Notes: generated from the letters alone by a model not told the origin. 64,000 nt of DNA from Candidatus Pantoea floridensis (GCF_900215435.1 NZ_OCMY01000004.1:22639-86638), one strand, 5' to 3'. Shown: positions 1-8,255, counted from the first letter of the stretch. Numbers and translations are program-made.

Positions 1-366
1 ATAAAGGGGCGGAGGCAAAAAGTTTTTGTGGCCCTTTCGCAAAAAGTTTTTGCCGGAGTGCATTTAACCCCTTTCTGCCTGAACCGGCGGTGCTACGACC
101 AGCCCTCCGCGCAAGGGCTGGCCGGAACGCAGGGAAGCGTCAGAAGGGACGTTGCAGACCGCCCCGCGGGCTGGCCCTGAAGTCCCGGCGGGGTTTGCCG
201 GGACGGTGAAAGCGACGGCGAAGCCGGCAGCAGCCGTTGACCTCAGCCATCAGACCCTAGCCGTCAGGCACGGAGCGCGGCCTTTCGCGTTCCGGCGGAG
301 CTTACCGGCTTTGCCGGTTAGCGCAGTAGGGCTCGACGACCCGGCTTGCCGGGGAGCCGAAGGGGG
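1..366. repeat. Long direct repeat, copy 1 (366 bp)
   Basis: This GC-rich stretch recurs at 4820-5185 with only three mismatches (positions 30, 148 and 242 of the unit). It starts with two copies of the palindrome GCAAAAAGTTTTTG at 15-28 and 39-52, followed by several short GC-rich inverted repeats. I see no credible gene in it. The second copy sits directly upstream of a minus-strand gene, so copy 1 probably leads a minus-strand gene beyond the left edge of the window. Role inferred: shared promoter or leader. Confidence 0.9.
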
Positions 367-538
367 CCATGGCCCGTGACCTGCGGGTGTGTATTCTTTC
401 AGGAGGGAAATGGCTTAAGCACAACTGCAGGAGCAAAGAGAGCAAGACAGAGGGATGTCTGTATCACATGAGGAAGCGTCCGCGAAGGAAAATAGCCGGT
501 GCGTCAGCACCGGGTTTTTACCTGCAGAGTCGCGGAGT

Positions 539-928
539 TTATCCCTGCGCACGCGACCTGATGCGGTACAGCGCAACCGCAACGATGACCGCACCCATAA
601 TCATGGACAAAAGCGGCAGTAGCCGCCCGTGGGCAGAGTACAGCATGTCAGCGCCTTCCTGCCCGCCCGCCGCCGGGTCAGCCAGCAAGTTCATTCCGCC
701 CCACACGCACAGAAACACGCCGCCTGCCGGTACAGCCAGTGCAAGGAGTTTAATCACTATTAAGTCACCTGCAGGCTGCGGGTGTTTCGAGGCCAGCAGG
801 CGCGCCAGCACGAAACACATCGCGTAGCCGCACCAGTATGTCAGGCTGCTTATCTCGCCCGGCACAAAGAACTGGAAGGCCAGCGCATAACCCAGGCTCA
901 GCAGGGAACCCAGCATTAAAAAACTCAT
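539..928 (-). CDS. Small multi-pass membrane protein, unknown function
   Basis: The 129-residue product has three or four hydrophobic segments: about residues 3-22, 30-45, 58-80 and 104-122. It is therefore probably an inner-membrane protein. The ATG at 928 is preceded by a GAGGA ribosome-binding sequence at good spacing. It lies downstream of the toxin-antitoxin pair on the same strand, separated by about 80 bp. I do not recognise a family. The reverse strand is also open across part of this interval, but membrane-segment spacing and the ribosome-binding site favour the minus strand. Confidence 0.6.
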   Translation of the reverse strand: MSFLMLGSLLSLGYALAFQFFVPGEISSLTYWCGYAMCFVLARLLASKHPQPAGDLIVIKLLALAVPAGGVFLCVWGGMNLLADPAAGGQEGADMLYSAHGRLLPLLSMIMGAVIVAVALYRIRSRAQG

Positions 929-1009
929 TATCGTTTCCTCATGCGCCGAGCAGTCAGGCAGCGCTGATATTAAGTTATGCGAGTGTTGTGGATGTCGTAT
1001 GGATCCGCC

Positions 1010-1324
1010 TTACAGCTGCGCGAGTGTCCGCAACGTCTCCGGATTCTGCTGAACCATGCGGATCAGCAGGACGGCCTGAGCATTCGGCTTAGCTCTGCCC
1101 TGCTCCCAGTTCTGATAGGTGGACTCGCCCGTGTGAAGATAGTGTGCGAAGACCGCCTGTGACAGGTTAAGTTTTTCGCGCACGTCGCGCAGCTCCTGCG
1201 GCGCGATGGTGACGGGCGCGCGCTTGCTGACCTTGTAAGTTTTGAGCGTGATTTTTCCGTCCTGGTGATCTTTCAGCTCCTGCATACCCGTCATCAGCTC
1301 ACTGAAAATGTCGCGTTCAGTCAT
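1010..1324 (-). CDS. higA: HigA-like antitoxin, XRE-type helix-turn-helix
   Basis: This 104-residue protein has a C-terminal helix-turn-helix at about residues 45-98, with the pattern LRDVREKLNLSQ, then TYQNWEQG, then a final leucine-rich helix. That is the layout of HigA/NadS-type antitoxins encoded downstream of their toxin. It neutralises the toxin encoded just before it and is expected to repress the operon by binding the palindrome at 1671-1713. Its start overlaps the toxin reading frame by 8 bp, consistent with translational coupling. The gene name is by family resemblance only. Confidence 0.8.
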   Translation of the reverse strand: MTERDIFSELMTGMQELKDHQDGKITLKTYKVSKRAPVTIAPQELRDVREKLNLSQAVFAHYLHTGESTYQNWEQGRAKPNAQAVLLIRMVQQNPETLRTLAQL

Positions 1325-1661
1325 GTCTCAGCCCCTTTTTAATTACGTTCAGCGCCTCCGCCAGGGCGTCGCGCTGCTGTTTCGTCAGATCGTCACGCTG
1401 ATCTTTATCGTAGATGGTGAACAGGATGAACTGGCCTTTTTCATTGGTCCAGTAATAGATAACCCTGATCCCGCCCCGGCTGCCTTTGTTTCGTCGCTCA
1501 TCCCGGAAGCGGACCTTTCGCAGGCCGCCAGTATCCGGGATCACATCACCTTTTTCCGGGTCGGCCAGCAGCATGTTCTGAAATAGCCTGAACTGATCAT
1601 CGTTCAGGTAGTCAGCCCTGTATTTCTGGAAAGTGGAAAGCTCAATAAATAGCGCGTGCAT
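1317..1661 (-). CDS. higB: HigB/RelE-superfamily toxin
   Basis: This 114-residue basic protein has the RelE/HigB-2 pattern: a central GGLRKVRFRDERRNKGSRGG stretch, then IRVIYYW, then IYDKDQRDDLT near the C terminus. Family members are ribosome-dependent mRNA interferases. The toxin-first gene order, and the overlap with an XRE antitoxin gene, fit the HigBA/type II arrangement. A perfect 18-bp inverted repeat lies directly upstream. The length is normal for the family, so the toxin is probably intact. The likely role is plasmid stabilisation by post-segregational killing. Confidence 0.82.
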   Translation of the reverse strand: MHALFIELSTFQKYRADYLNDDQFRLFQNMLLADPEKGDVIPDTGGLRKVRFRDERRNKGSRGGIRVIYYWTNEKGQFILFTIYDKDQRDDLTKQQRDALAEALNVIKKGLRHD

Positions 1662-1670
1662 GGTTAGTTC

Positions 1671-1713
1671 CTATCCCCAACTTGAGGACATTCTATCCTC
1701 AAGTTGGGGATAG
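1671..1713. promoter_or_regulatory. Perfect 18-bp inverted repeat, probable higBA operator
   Basis: The arms at 1671-1688 (CTATCCCCAACTTGAGGA) and 1696-1713 are exact reverse complements, separated by 7 bp. The palindrome lies 10 bp upstream of the toxin start codon and reaches to the psiA stop. It is best read as the autoregulatory operator of the toxin-antitoxin pair, although it could also help terminate transcription from psiA. Confidence 0.75.
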
Positions 1714-1714
1714 T

Positions 1715-2467
1715 TCAATCCTTATCATCAAAGAGTAAAGTCTCAGCATGGGCCGTCAGCTTGTTTGGTACCAGCCAGCGGTTCATGTCCTTCTGTTCGC
1801 TGTCCATGTGCAGCGATCGCAGGTGAATTTCTCCAGCCACTTCACAGGCAACATCTCCGGCGTACGGCTGCAGCGTTTCCAGGCCGTTCAGTGACGGAAA
1901 GCGCCGCGCCCACGCGGCGATCATGTTCTTCAGGTCGTTTTCCGGCACGCTGTCACACCAGGCGACGAACCAGCCGCGCAGCGTGTCCGGCGTGCGGAAA
2001 GCCAGCTCGGTTTCAGCCTGCCGGATGCGGTTCTCCAGCTGGCGCTCCTGATAGTCGGCCGCCTGCCATTCCCGCCGCGCCGCGTGGCTGACGGACTTAT
2101 CTGCAGCGTGTTTTGCACGTTCTGCCCGGCGGAAAACGGCCTCCGGAAACAGCGTTGTGGCCAGCTCGCCCGGCAGCGGCAGCGGGCACACTTCGCCCGC
2201 AGTGCTGAGGAAAATATCCAGAGCCCCTTCCCACTCCGGTAGCGGCGCGCGTTTTTCACGCGGGCGCAGGTAAATGCCCCGGATGCGGTTCAGTGCCTGG
2301 ACGCTGACGCGGCCGCTGCCGCTCAGCTGCTTCATAAACGCGGCGGCGTAGGGATAGCGGGCCAGCCGCGTCCCACGCTGCTGCGCGTGCTCAACCGCTG
2401 CGATGGCCTGCAGGGCGGCCTGACGTTCCGGCAGCAGGGTGACCAGAGAGAGTGAGTTCGGGATCAT
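1715..2467 (-). CDS. psiA: PsiA family protein
   Basis: The 250-residue product resembles PsiA of F and IncI1 plasmids. It shares the LARYPYAAAF-type N-terminal segment, the EVCPLPLPGE block near residue 92, a charged RAERAKHAAD helix and the ELAFRTPDTLRGW and RRFPSLNG segments. PsiA is encoded with PsiB in the leading region and its biochemical role is unclear. The ATG overlaps the psiB stop by 4 bp (ATGA), showing coupled translation. The length matches known PsiA (about 240 residues). Confidence 0.88.
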   Translation of the reverse strand: MIPNSLSLVTLLPERQAALQAIAAVEHAQQRGTRLARYPYAAAFMKQLSGSGRVSVQALNRIRGIYLRPREKRAPLPEWEGALDIFLSTAGEVCPLPLPGELATTLFPEAVFRRAERAKHAADKSVSHAARREWQAADYQERQLENRIRQAETELAFRTPDTLRGWFVAWCDSVPENDLKNMIAAWARRFPSLNGLETLQPYAGDVACEVAGEIHLRSLHMDSEQKDMNRWLVPNKLTAHAETLLFDDKD

Positions 2468-2910
2468 GCGGCGTGCCCTCCCATCCGAAGCGCGGCGACC
2501 AGCTCACCGGCACCGGTGAAGCCCGCCCGCGTGTACTCTGCGATTTTTTCAAGCGTGCTGCGAAGCGTTGCAGGTTCAAAGTGATAGCTGACGCTCAGCG
2601 AGATGCGCGACCGGGTGCGGGCATCAGTCAGCACTGCGCACCACAGCGGCGAATCGGGTGACGGGCTGGCCAGCTCAACGGCAAGCCCGGGCGCATCGGC
2701 GCGGGTCAGCCGCAGGTGTACGGGATAGGCTCCGCCCCACTCGCCGCGCATCTCGCAGTCTGTGCGCCAGCTGTCCGTCAGCTGCAGCGCGTTCAGCACG
2801 GCACCGCTCAGGCGCTGGCGAAAGGCTTCGCCCCGGTTGCGGTAGGCTTCAAAATCGCAGCCGGTGAAGGTCTGCAGGGTGTTAAGCGTGAATTTTTCTT
2901 CCTGGGTCAT
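2464..2910 (-). CDS. psiB: PsiB, inhibitor of SOS induction
   Basis: This 148-residue protein matches PsiB in length and layout: the LNTLQTF N-terminal helix, the MRGEWGGAYPVHLRL strand region, SPLWCAVLTD, and a C-terminal helix ending in ALRMGGHAA. PsiB of F-like and I-like plasmids binds RecA and limits SOS induction while single-stranded plasmid DNA enters the recipient. It is followed by psiA with a 4-bp overlap. Placement in a block of antirestriction genes is typical of a leading region. Confidence 0.9.
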   Translation of the reverse strand: MTQEEKFTLNTLQTFTGCDFEAYRNRGEAFRQRLSGAVLNALQLTDSWRTDCEMRGEWGGAYPVHLRLTRADAPGLAVELASPSPDSPLWCAVLTDARTRSRISLSVSYHFEPATLRSTLEKIAEYTRAGFTGAGELVAALRMGGHAA

Positions 2911-3003
2911 GATGTTCTGCTCTGTCTCGGGGTTCAGTTTTCCGGCCCGTTTAGCGGGCCGGTGCGGTGTCCGGCAGGGTCGCCCCTGCCAGCCGGGCCG
3001 GGT

Positions 3004-4683
3004 TTATTCCGGCTTGTACGCCATGAGGCGCACCACACAAGCCCCGGTTCCCGCAAACATACCCTCCATCGGCGCGGACCAGCTGCAGTCCCAGCCCGGC
3101 AGAAGATCTTTGCGGTCGCTGCCTGCGGGCAGGATGGCCGCCAGGCGTCCGCCGTCCTTCACCAGCGCCGCCGCCGCGTTCAGGTGCGCCACGGCGCGGC
3201 CTTCGCTGAATGGCGGATTCATCACGACAACATCGAACCGCTGATCGGTCACCGATGCCCACGCCAGAAAATCGGCTTCGATCACGTTGTGGCCTTTGGC
3301 CTCCAGTACGCGGCAGTGCAGCGGCGAAATTTCCACGCAGGTTGTATGCGCCTGCGGCATCAGGTCGGCCAGTCCGCCCATGCCCGCGCTCGGCTCCAGG
3401 CAGGTTTCACCCTCGCGGATGTCCGCCTCGTCAAGCAGCTGCGCGGCGAGTTCGCCCGTGGTCGGGTAAAACTGGTGCGATTTCTGTTCCGGCAGCGCGC
3501 CGGAAAGCTGAATATCTTCAAGTGCCGTGGTCGGGTCGTAATCGAATTCAAACCAGGTAAAGGCGTTGATATTCTTTTTTACGCCGCCCAGGCTCATCAG
3601 CACTTTTTCGGCTTCCGCGCGTGCTGCCTTGTTTTCGTCCGAATAGCCCTTAACGCGGCGGTTAAATGGATTCGTTGTGACTGGTGGGCGTGGCTCTTCC
3701 CAGCGGTTACGCTGCAGTGGCTCTGTGCGCTCTGTCTCCAGGTCGCTGAGCACGCTCAGAACGGAAAACGGCAGCAGATTAGTTTGCAGCTCATAGTTTT
3801 TCTGCTTCGTGCGCGGTTTCTGGCGGTGCTCCGCCGGGATGGCCGCCGGATGCAGGAAGGCCAGAATCTCATTCAGACGCCAGGCCATGTCCGGATGAAT
3901 TTCAAGATGAATGGTGCCTTTCTGGAAGGTTTTGACGCGCAGCGCACCGCCGTCGATGGCAACCCACTCCCCCGAACGGTCGCGCGCGATGGTCAGAATT
4001 TGGTTGGTCGTGTTCAGGCCGGTCGCGTCGCGCCCCATAAACTTCGCGATCACCTTACGCAGGTCGTCCACATAGCCGGTGCGGTCGTAGTTGCACATGC
4101 CCCACTGATCGAACATGCATTCGATAATCATGCGCTTGCTGAAGCCTTCCGGCCGGTTGGTCACGTGGCTGCGTGACAGGCAGCGGAAAATACCGTCAAC
4201 GCGCTCGGAGAAAAATTTCTGACGTGAGAAAAGCAATTCGGAGAGCGTCGCGCGCACGGCATTTTCTTCAAACTCCGGCGTTTTCATTTCGCGGATCTGC
4301 TCGTTCCAGTCGTTGCGACGGTCGTTAGGCATGTACTCGTAAACGTCGGTCAGGTTCAGCGCCTTCTGCCAGAAATCCGCATTCAGTGACGCAACAGCGC
4401 CGGGCAGGTCAAACACCACGCGCACGGGCTGCATATTCAGACGGGAATCGCGCACGTTGCCGCGCAGAAAATACTCCACCGCCTCGCCGTTCTCACCTTC
4501 GCGAATTGTGGCCGAGATATTTTTTAATTTTGCGTGCATATGTCCATAGCGGCCCAGCAGGCCGTCAATGAGGTCGGTTTCAACAGGCGCAAAAAAGGTA
4601 TCTGAAATCACTTCACCGCCAGCGGAGATCGGCGCGCGTTCGGTGGTCGCATCAGAGGTGACGTTTACGAGTGTGTTTTGCAT
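3004..4683 (-). CDS. DUF4942 protein with C-terminal adenine-methyltransferase-like domain
   Basis: I place the start at 4683, where an ATG follows GGAGCCATACC, giving 559 residues. An upstream in-frame extension to 4797 lacks support. The N-terminal two thirds resemble the plasmid DUF4942 family (charged, with KLKNISATI and LLFSRQKFF segments). The C-terminal part is a class I SAM-dependent methyltransferase fold: EPSAGMGG at about 430-437 is the SAM loop and NPPF at about 489-492 is the N6-adenine-type catalytic motif. Such proteins are frequent in leading regions. A role in protecting incoming DNA from restriction is inference. Confidence 0.8.
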   Translation of the reverse strand: MQNTLVNVTSDATTERAPISAGGEVISDTFFAPVETDLIDGLLGRYGHMHAKLKNISATIREGENGEAVEYFLRGNVRDSRLNMQPVRVVFDLPGAVASLNADFWQKALNLTDVYEYMPNDRRNDWNEQIREMKTPEFEENAVRATLSELLFSRQKFFSERVDGIFRCLSRSHVTNRPEGFSKRMIIECMFDQWGMCNYDRTGYVDDLRKVIAKFMGRDATGLNTTNQILTIARDRSGEWVAIDGGALRVKTFQKGTIHLEIHPDMAWRLNEILAFLHPAAIPAEHRQKPRTKQKNYELQTNLLPFSVLSVLSDLETERTEPLQRNRWEEPRPPVTTNPFNRRVKGYSDENKAARAEAEKVLMSLGGVKKNINAFTWFEFDYDPTTALEDIQLSGALPEQKSHQFYPTTGELAAQLLDEADIREGETCLEPSAGMGGLADLMPQAHTTCVEISPLHCRVLEAKGHNVIEADFLAWASVTDQRFDVVVMNPPFSEGRAVAHLNAAAALVKDGGRLAAILPAGSDRKDLLPGWDCSWSAPMEGMFAGTGACVVRLMAYKPE

Positions 4684-4819
4684 GGTATGGCTCCTTAAAT
4701 CCGGCTGAGTAAGTGCAGCTCGCGCTGCGGACCCGAAAAAGACCTTCTCTGACGCGGGTTTCTTCTTTCCGGTCTGGCCTTTCGCGGCAAGGGCCAAGTA
4801 GCAACGACGAAGAGAGGGT

Positions 4820-5185
4820 ATAAAGGGGCGGAGGCAAAAAGTTTTTGTAGCCCTTTCGCAAAAAGTTTTTGCCGGAGTGCATTTAACCCCTTTCTGCCTG
4901 AACCGGCGGTGCTACGACCAGCCCTCCGCGCAAGGGCTGGCCGGAACGCAGGGAAGCGTCAGAAGGAACGTTGCAGACCGCCCCGCGGGCTGGCCCTGAA
5001 GTCCCGGCGGGGTTTGCCGGGACGGTGAAAGCGACGGCGAAGCCGGCAGCAGCCGTTGACTTCAGCCATCAGACCCTAGCCGTCAGGCACGGAGCGCGGC
5101 CTTTCGCGTTCCGGCGGAGCTTACCGGCTTTGCCGGTTAGCGCAGTAGGGCTCGACGACCCGGCTTGCCGGGGAGCCGAAGGGGG
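4820..5185. repeat. Long direct repeat, copy 2 (366 bp)
   Basis: Near-identical to 1-366, with three mismatches. The paired palindromes GCAAAAAGTTTTTG lie at 4834-4847 and 4858-4871. This copy lies about 140 bp upstream of the DUF4942-methyltransferase gene on the minus strand, so it is likely to be a promoter or leader region. The 4684-5445 interval contains only this repeat, the hexanucleotide repeat and a GC-rich hairpin region. I see no gene in it. Confidence 0.9.
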
Positions 5186-5194
5186 GCAGGCTTC

Positions 5195-5230
5195 GGATTT
5201 GGATTTGGATTTGGATTTGGATTTGGATTT
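5195..5230. repeat. (GGATTT)6 tandem hexanucleotide repeat
   Basis: Six perfect GGATTT units occupy 5195-5230 and two further G bases follow. The tract is directly adjacent to the end of long repeat copy 2 and absent from copy 1. Perfect short tandem repeats like this are prone to slippage during replication. Confidence 0.95.
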
Positions 5231-5445
5231 GGCGACATAAAACCCACAAAAAATCGTTATATCTGGGCAGTTTTCGATGGAAATGGCTTTTCCCCGCATA
5301 AAACTTCCACATTTTGACTGGACAACTCAGATGCATACAGGCGCGGAAGCGGGCGCCGGAGGCGCCTCCTCCCGCCGGTCGCCGCGGGCGACAGGAAGGT
5401 TTTTCGGCCGGAAAGGGGCGCCGGGCTTCCCTGCCCTGCCCCGGC

Positions 5446-5859
5446 TTATTTTTCCAGTGCCGCGATAACCGTTCTGATGGCCTCATGTTCCTCTGGCCAG
5501 AGGCGAACCGCCGTTCCCTCTCCGCCCTGCGCATCCTCAAGCCGCATATAATCGCCCGCCACGCGCAGCACCTGTGCCAGCGCGCTGGCGGACACGGTGA
5601 CTTCCCGCGCCTGCGCTTCCTCCTCGCGCAGGTTTGTCAGCATTTCCCTTACCTCGTCCCGCCCGATTCCATAGCGGCGGTGGTCGCCATCCTCTGCGAT
5701 GAACTCCAGCACCCTACCCGCCTCTTTTTCTGTGATATCCATGCACTCCGCGCTTTCCAGCACGTCTTCCAGCGTCCAGACCAGTACAGCAACCGGGCTG
5801 TCTTCACCGAATGACTCCAGCAGATGGGTGCACACCTCTTTAACGTTACCGTGCATCAT
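5446..5859 (-). CDS. DUF1380-like plasmid leading-region protein
   Basis: Starting at the ATG at 5859, after GGAGAAAAAAC, the product has 137 residues. The N terminus (GNVKEVCTHLLESFGEDSP followed by VAVLVWTLEDV) has the pattern of the DUF1380 family found in F and I plasmid leading regions. The family has no established biochemical function. The protein is acidic and soluble with no membrane segments. It follows ardB/klcA by 47 bp on the same strand, so the two are probably co-transcribed. Confidence 0.7.
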   Translation of the reverse strand: MMHGNVKEVCTHLLESFGEDSPVAVLVWTLEDVLESAECMDITEKEAGRVLEFIAEDGDHRRYGIGRDEVREMLTNLREEEAQAREVTVSASALAQVLRVAGDYMRLEDAQGGEGTAVRLWPEEHEAIRTVIAALEK

Positions 5860-5906
5860 GTTTTTTCTCCTGTTAACGGGGCGGCCTGTGCCGCCCCGTG
5901 GGTTAA

Positions 5907-6344
5907 TCAGTCCAGCGCGGCAAAAATCGCGGCGGCTTCGGGGTGGGCAAAGGCATAGTCGGTCAGCTGGCGGTGGCGGCGGCAGTAAAGCGCACACAGC
6001 TCCGTGTCATCATGGCGGTCATACATCCAGCTGCGGTGGTTCAGCACCAGAGAGGTGATCACGATGCCCGCCGCCTCGCTGCTCAGGCGCACGTCGCTGT
6101 GATTTGCCGGGTTAACGAAACGCCAGGTTTCCTCCGCTGCGGGCTTCATGAAGCCACCGCCGGACGGCAGCAGCGCGAAGTCCCACACGCCGCCGTCGTA
6201 GTCCGCAAGGTAACGATCGGCGTACAGGTACACGTTGTTTTCGGCGCGCATAAAATCATCGCCGAACAGCACGGGCAGGAAACGCAGACGCACGTAGCCG
6301 TCAAGGACGCGCGCGGACTCAAAAGCAGGGGTGGCAGTATTCAT
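5907..6344 (-). CDS. klcA: ArdB/KlcA-type antirestriction protein
   Basis: The 145-residue product has the KlcA/ArdB signature: RLRFLPVLFG near residue 19, the DYDGGVWDF segment near residue 48, LLPSGGGFMKP, a central SSEAAGIVITSLVLNH helix, and HPEAAAIFAALD at the C terminus. Members block type I restriction enzymes without mimicking DNA charge as ArdA does. It sits in the leading region with PsiB and two methyltransferases, consistent with early expression in the recipient. A long GC-rich leader of the repeated family lies upstream. Confidence 0.9.
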   Translation of the reverse strand: MNTATPAFESARVLDGYVRLRFLPVLFGDDFMRAENNVYLYADRYLADYDGGVWDFALLPSGGGFMKPAAEETWRFVNPANHSDVRLSSEAAGIVITSLVLNHRSWMYDRHDDTELCALYCRRHRQLTDYAFAHPEAAAIFAALD

Positions 6345-6399
6345 CAGAAATCTCCGCAGTCAGGGTGGTGAACAGTTCCGGCCTGTGCCGTGACTGAAT

Positions 6400-6612
6400 G
6401 ACAGCCCGGCGAAAAGCGGAGTGTTCAGGAGCGGTGACGAGGCCGCAGCGCAAGCGAACGGAGGCGGGATTACGGACGGCGCAGACGCGAAGCATGAGCG
6501 GAGGCGCGACGGGAGTAAGCGCGCCGGAGAGAGTGCGAACGGGGGAGGAGACGAGCTTGCGGCTCTTGAACACGCAGCGGCCGGGCTAAAGTGAAGTCAC
6601 GGCACCGGCCGC
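6400..6612 (-). promoter_or_regulatory. Leader repeat A upstream of ardB/klcA
   Basis: This GC-rich segment is a diverged member of the leader family at 7740-7890 and 10061-10210. The clearest shared part is the right edge, reading GGGCTAAAGTGAAGTCACGG here and CCGGCTAAGGTGAAGGCACGG-like in the others. It occupies the 440-bp gap 6345-6784, where no gene is visible. Function inferred: a promoter or untranslated leader, possibly active on single-stranded DNA. Confidence 0.5.
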
Positions 6613-6784
6613 AGACCGCACGGTTTTTATTCCCCCCGCCGCAGGCGGCATCAATGAGGCGCGCAGCAACATCCATATTGTCTTGTCCACATCCGGGGTG
6701 CATATCCGCCCCGGAACCCTGTGGATAAAACTGGCCCTGCCGTGCGCCGGCAGGGGTGCAGAGTGGCGTTCGTTTTTTAACCAG

Positions 6785-7018
6785 TCACGCCCTCAGGTGT
6801 TTCTGTATCACGGCCGCGCGGCGGTACAGTTCAACCAGGTCGTTATCGATCCCCTCGATCAGCAGGCCCGTCATGCGCTGTTCGCGGCTGGCGCCGTGCC
6901 AGAGCTGGCGCGCAATCATGTCGCGCAGGCGCAAGTGAAACTCGTACAGCGATTCCTCAAGGTCGGCGATGTCGGCCGCCAGGGTATCGTTGTCAGGGTG
7001 CATAGTGTGATCGTTCAT
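6785..7018 (-). CDS. Small acidic plasmid protein, unknown function
   Basis: From the ATG at 7018, preceded by AAAGGAGATAACCCG, the product has 77 residues. It is mostly helical by composition, with an acidic first half (DNDTLAADIADLEESLYEF) and a basic second half, and has no membrane segment. It lies 17 bp downstream of the methyltransferase gene on the same strand, so both are probably translated from one message. I do not recognise the family. Small proteins of this type are common between leading-region genes. Confidence 0.65.
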   Translation of the reverse strand: MNDHTMHPDNDTLAADIADLEESLYEFHLRLRDMIARQLWHGASREQRMTGLLIEGIDNDLVELYRRAAVIQKHLRA

Positions 7019-7035
7019 CGGGTTATCTCCTTTCA

Positions 7036-7680
7036 TCAGGCCGCGCGGGCGTCGCGGTGGGCATACAGGCGGCGCAGGCCGGCGGCGTGGTACTGCTCCA
7101 TCAGCTCGATACCAATCCAGCGGCGCCCGCACGCCTGAGCGGCCACGCACGTTGAACCGCTGCCGGCAAACGGATCCAGGACAATGGCGCCGGGCTGCGT
7201 GAAGGTCTCAATCAGCGGCCGCAGGGCACTGACCGGCTTTTCGGTCGGGTGATGGCGGTTGCCGGTGTACTCCCACGGCATCACATCAGGCAGCGGCTTC
7301 GCCGGCAGCGCCGGACGCCCTTTGGCCAGCACGTAGGCGCTTTCGTGCTGGTAGCCCACAAAGGCAGACTTTGAGGCGTAAGGCTTGGTGAAGACGATGT
7401 GGCCCACCACGCGGAACCCCGCCGCCTTCCACGCCTGCATAAAAATGTCTATCCGGTTCCAGCCGTAGAAGCTCACCGCCAGGCTGTTGTCTTTCAGCAC
7501 CCGGAACATTTCGTTGCTCGCCGGCTGCACCCACTCGCTGTTCACGTCGTTGGCAATTGAACGGCCGGAACGGTCCTTAAAGCCAACCAGGTAAGGCGGA
7601 TCGGTGAGGATGAAATCAATACTCTTGTCCGGAAAGCCGCCCATAACCTGTACGCTGTCGCCGTGCATGAATCGAGACAT
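7036..7680 (-). CDS. Plasmid DNA methyltransferase (beta-class N4/N6 type)
   Basis: From the ATG at 7680 the protein has 214 residues. TDPPY at 26-30 is the catalytic motif IV, followed by the target-recognition region. DPFAGSGST at 169-177 is the SAM-binding motif I, which gives the motif IV before motif I order of beta-class enzymes. There is no restriction endonuclease gene nearby, so this is an orphan methylase. Similar enzymes are common on F-like and I-like plasmids. It probably modifies plasmid DNA against host restriction. The target sequence cannot be read from the gene. Confidence 0.87.
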   Translation of the reverse strand: MSRFMHGDSVQVMGGFPDKSIDFILTDPPYLVGFKDRSGRSIANDVNSEWVQPASNEMFRVLKDNSLAVSFYGWNRIDIFMQAWKAAGFRVVGHIVFTKPYASKSAFVGYQHESAYVLAKGRPALPAKPLPDVMPWEYTGNRHHPTEKPVSALRPLIETFTQPGAIVLDPFAGSGSTCVAAQACGRRWIGIELMEQYHAAGLRRLYAHRDARAA

Positions 7681-7739
7681 AGTGATGCTCCTGTGTATGA
7701 AGGGGGCACCGGTAGTGGTGCCGTGACCTCCACACAGAC

Positions 7740-7890
7740 GGGCGAACAGCGGAGCAAACAGGGGCGACACCGCAAGCCGCACGCCCCGCCGGAGCGGACT
7801 GAATGTCCCGCGCACGGCGGGGAACGGGTGAGGATGTCGGCGACAGCTTCCCTTGTTTGCGAGGCCGCCCGGCTACCGTGAGGGCACGGC
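7740..7890 (-). promoter_or_regulatory. Leader repeat B upstream of the DNA methyltransferase
   Basis: About 150 bp, closely similar to 10061-10210. Shared blocks include GAGCAAACAGGGGCGACA, GGAGCGGACTGAATGTCCCG and GGCGGGGAACGGGTGAG. It sits between the methyltransferase start (7680) and a gene-free region. The unit contains GC-rich hairpins such as GCCCCGCCGGAGC. Repetition in front of unrelated minus-strand genes points to a promoter or leader module. Single-strand promoter activity is a hypothesis. Confidence 0.65.
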
Positions 7891-8230
7891 ACTTTACGCC
7901 CGCCGTTTTCCGGCCGCAGGACGGGAGACGGCATGAAAGCGGAGCGTAGCGACAACCTTTTAATAATGAGAAACGGGAGGTTGGCGGGTGAGCGGTGATA
8001 CTGACAACCGATTAAGGCAACGCACCTCAGGCCCAGTCAGCGTATCGGCTAAGGTTGTCCGACCGCGCCGACCCGTACGGGCTGAAATCAAGTTAGCCTG
8101 CGACAGTCAGGAACACTAAACAGGCCGCCGGACAAGGTGGTCGGTTCCCCAGGGTGCAACGGCCGTTTTGAACCAGTCCCGGAAATACCTGTCACAATGA
8201 GTGAAAAGATTGTTCTCTGTAACGAATTTC

Positions 8231-8255
8231 ACCCGCCCTGAGCGGGTATTTTTTT
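8231..8255 (+). terminator. Rho-independent terminator
   Basis: ACCCGC and GCGGGT form a 6-bp stem around CCTGA, followed by ATTTTTTT. It faces right. The gap 7891-8563 holds this terminator, an opposite-facing one 40 bp away and the promoter of the KGG gene. I see no gene or recognisable RNA in the rest. Confidence 0.7.

Noticed and set aside
152..379. Open frame within the repeated leader (also at 4971-5240, ending in a DLDLDL run)
   Set aside because: The frame depends on a TTG start, varies between the copies after the repeat end, and follows the hexanucleotide tract. It is a by-product of GC-rich non-coding DNA.
369..827. Rightward open frame opposite the small membrane-protein gene
   Set aside because: Its composition is not protein-like, and the minus strand has a signal of membrane helices and a ribosome-binding site.
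2716..4176. Long rightward open frame opposite psiB and the DUF4942 gene
   Set aside because: It is antisense to strongly recognised genes, has arginine/histidine-rich composition typical of high-GC shadow frames, and has no ribosome-binding site.
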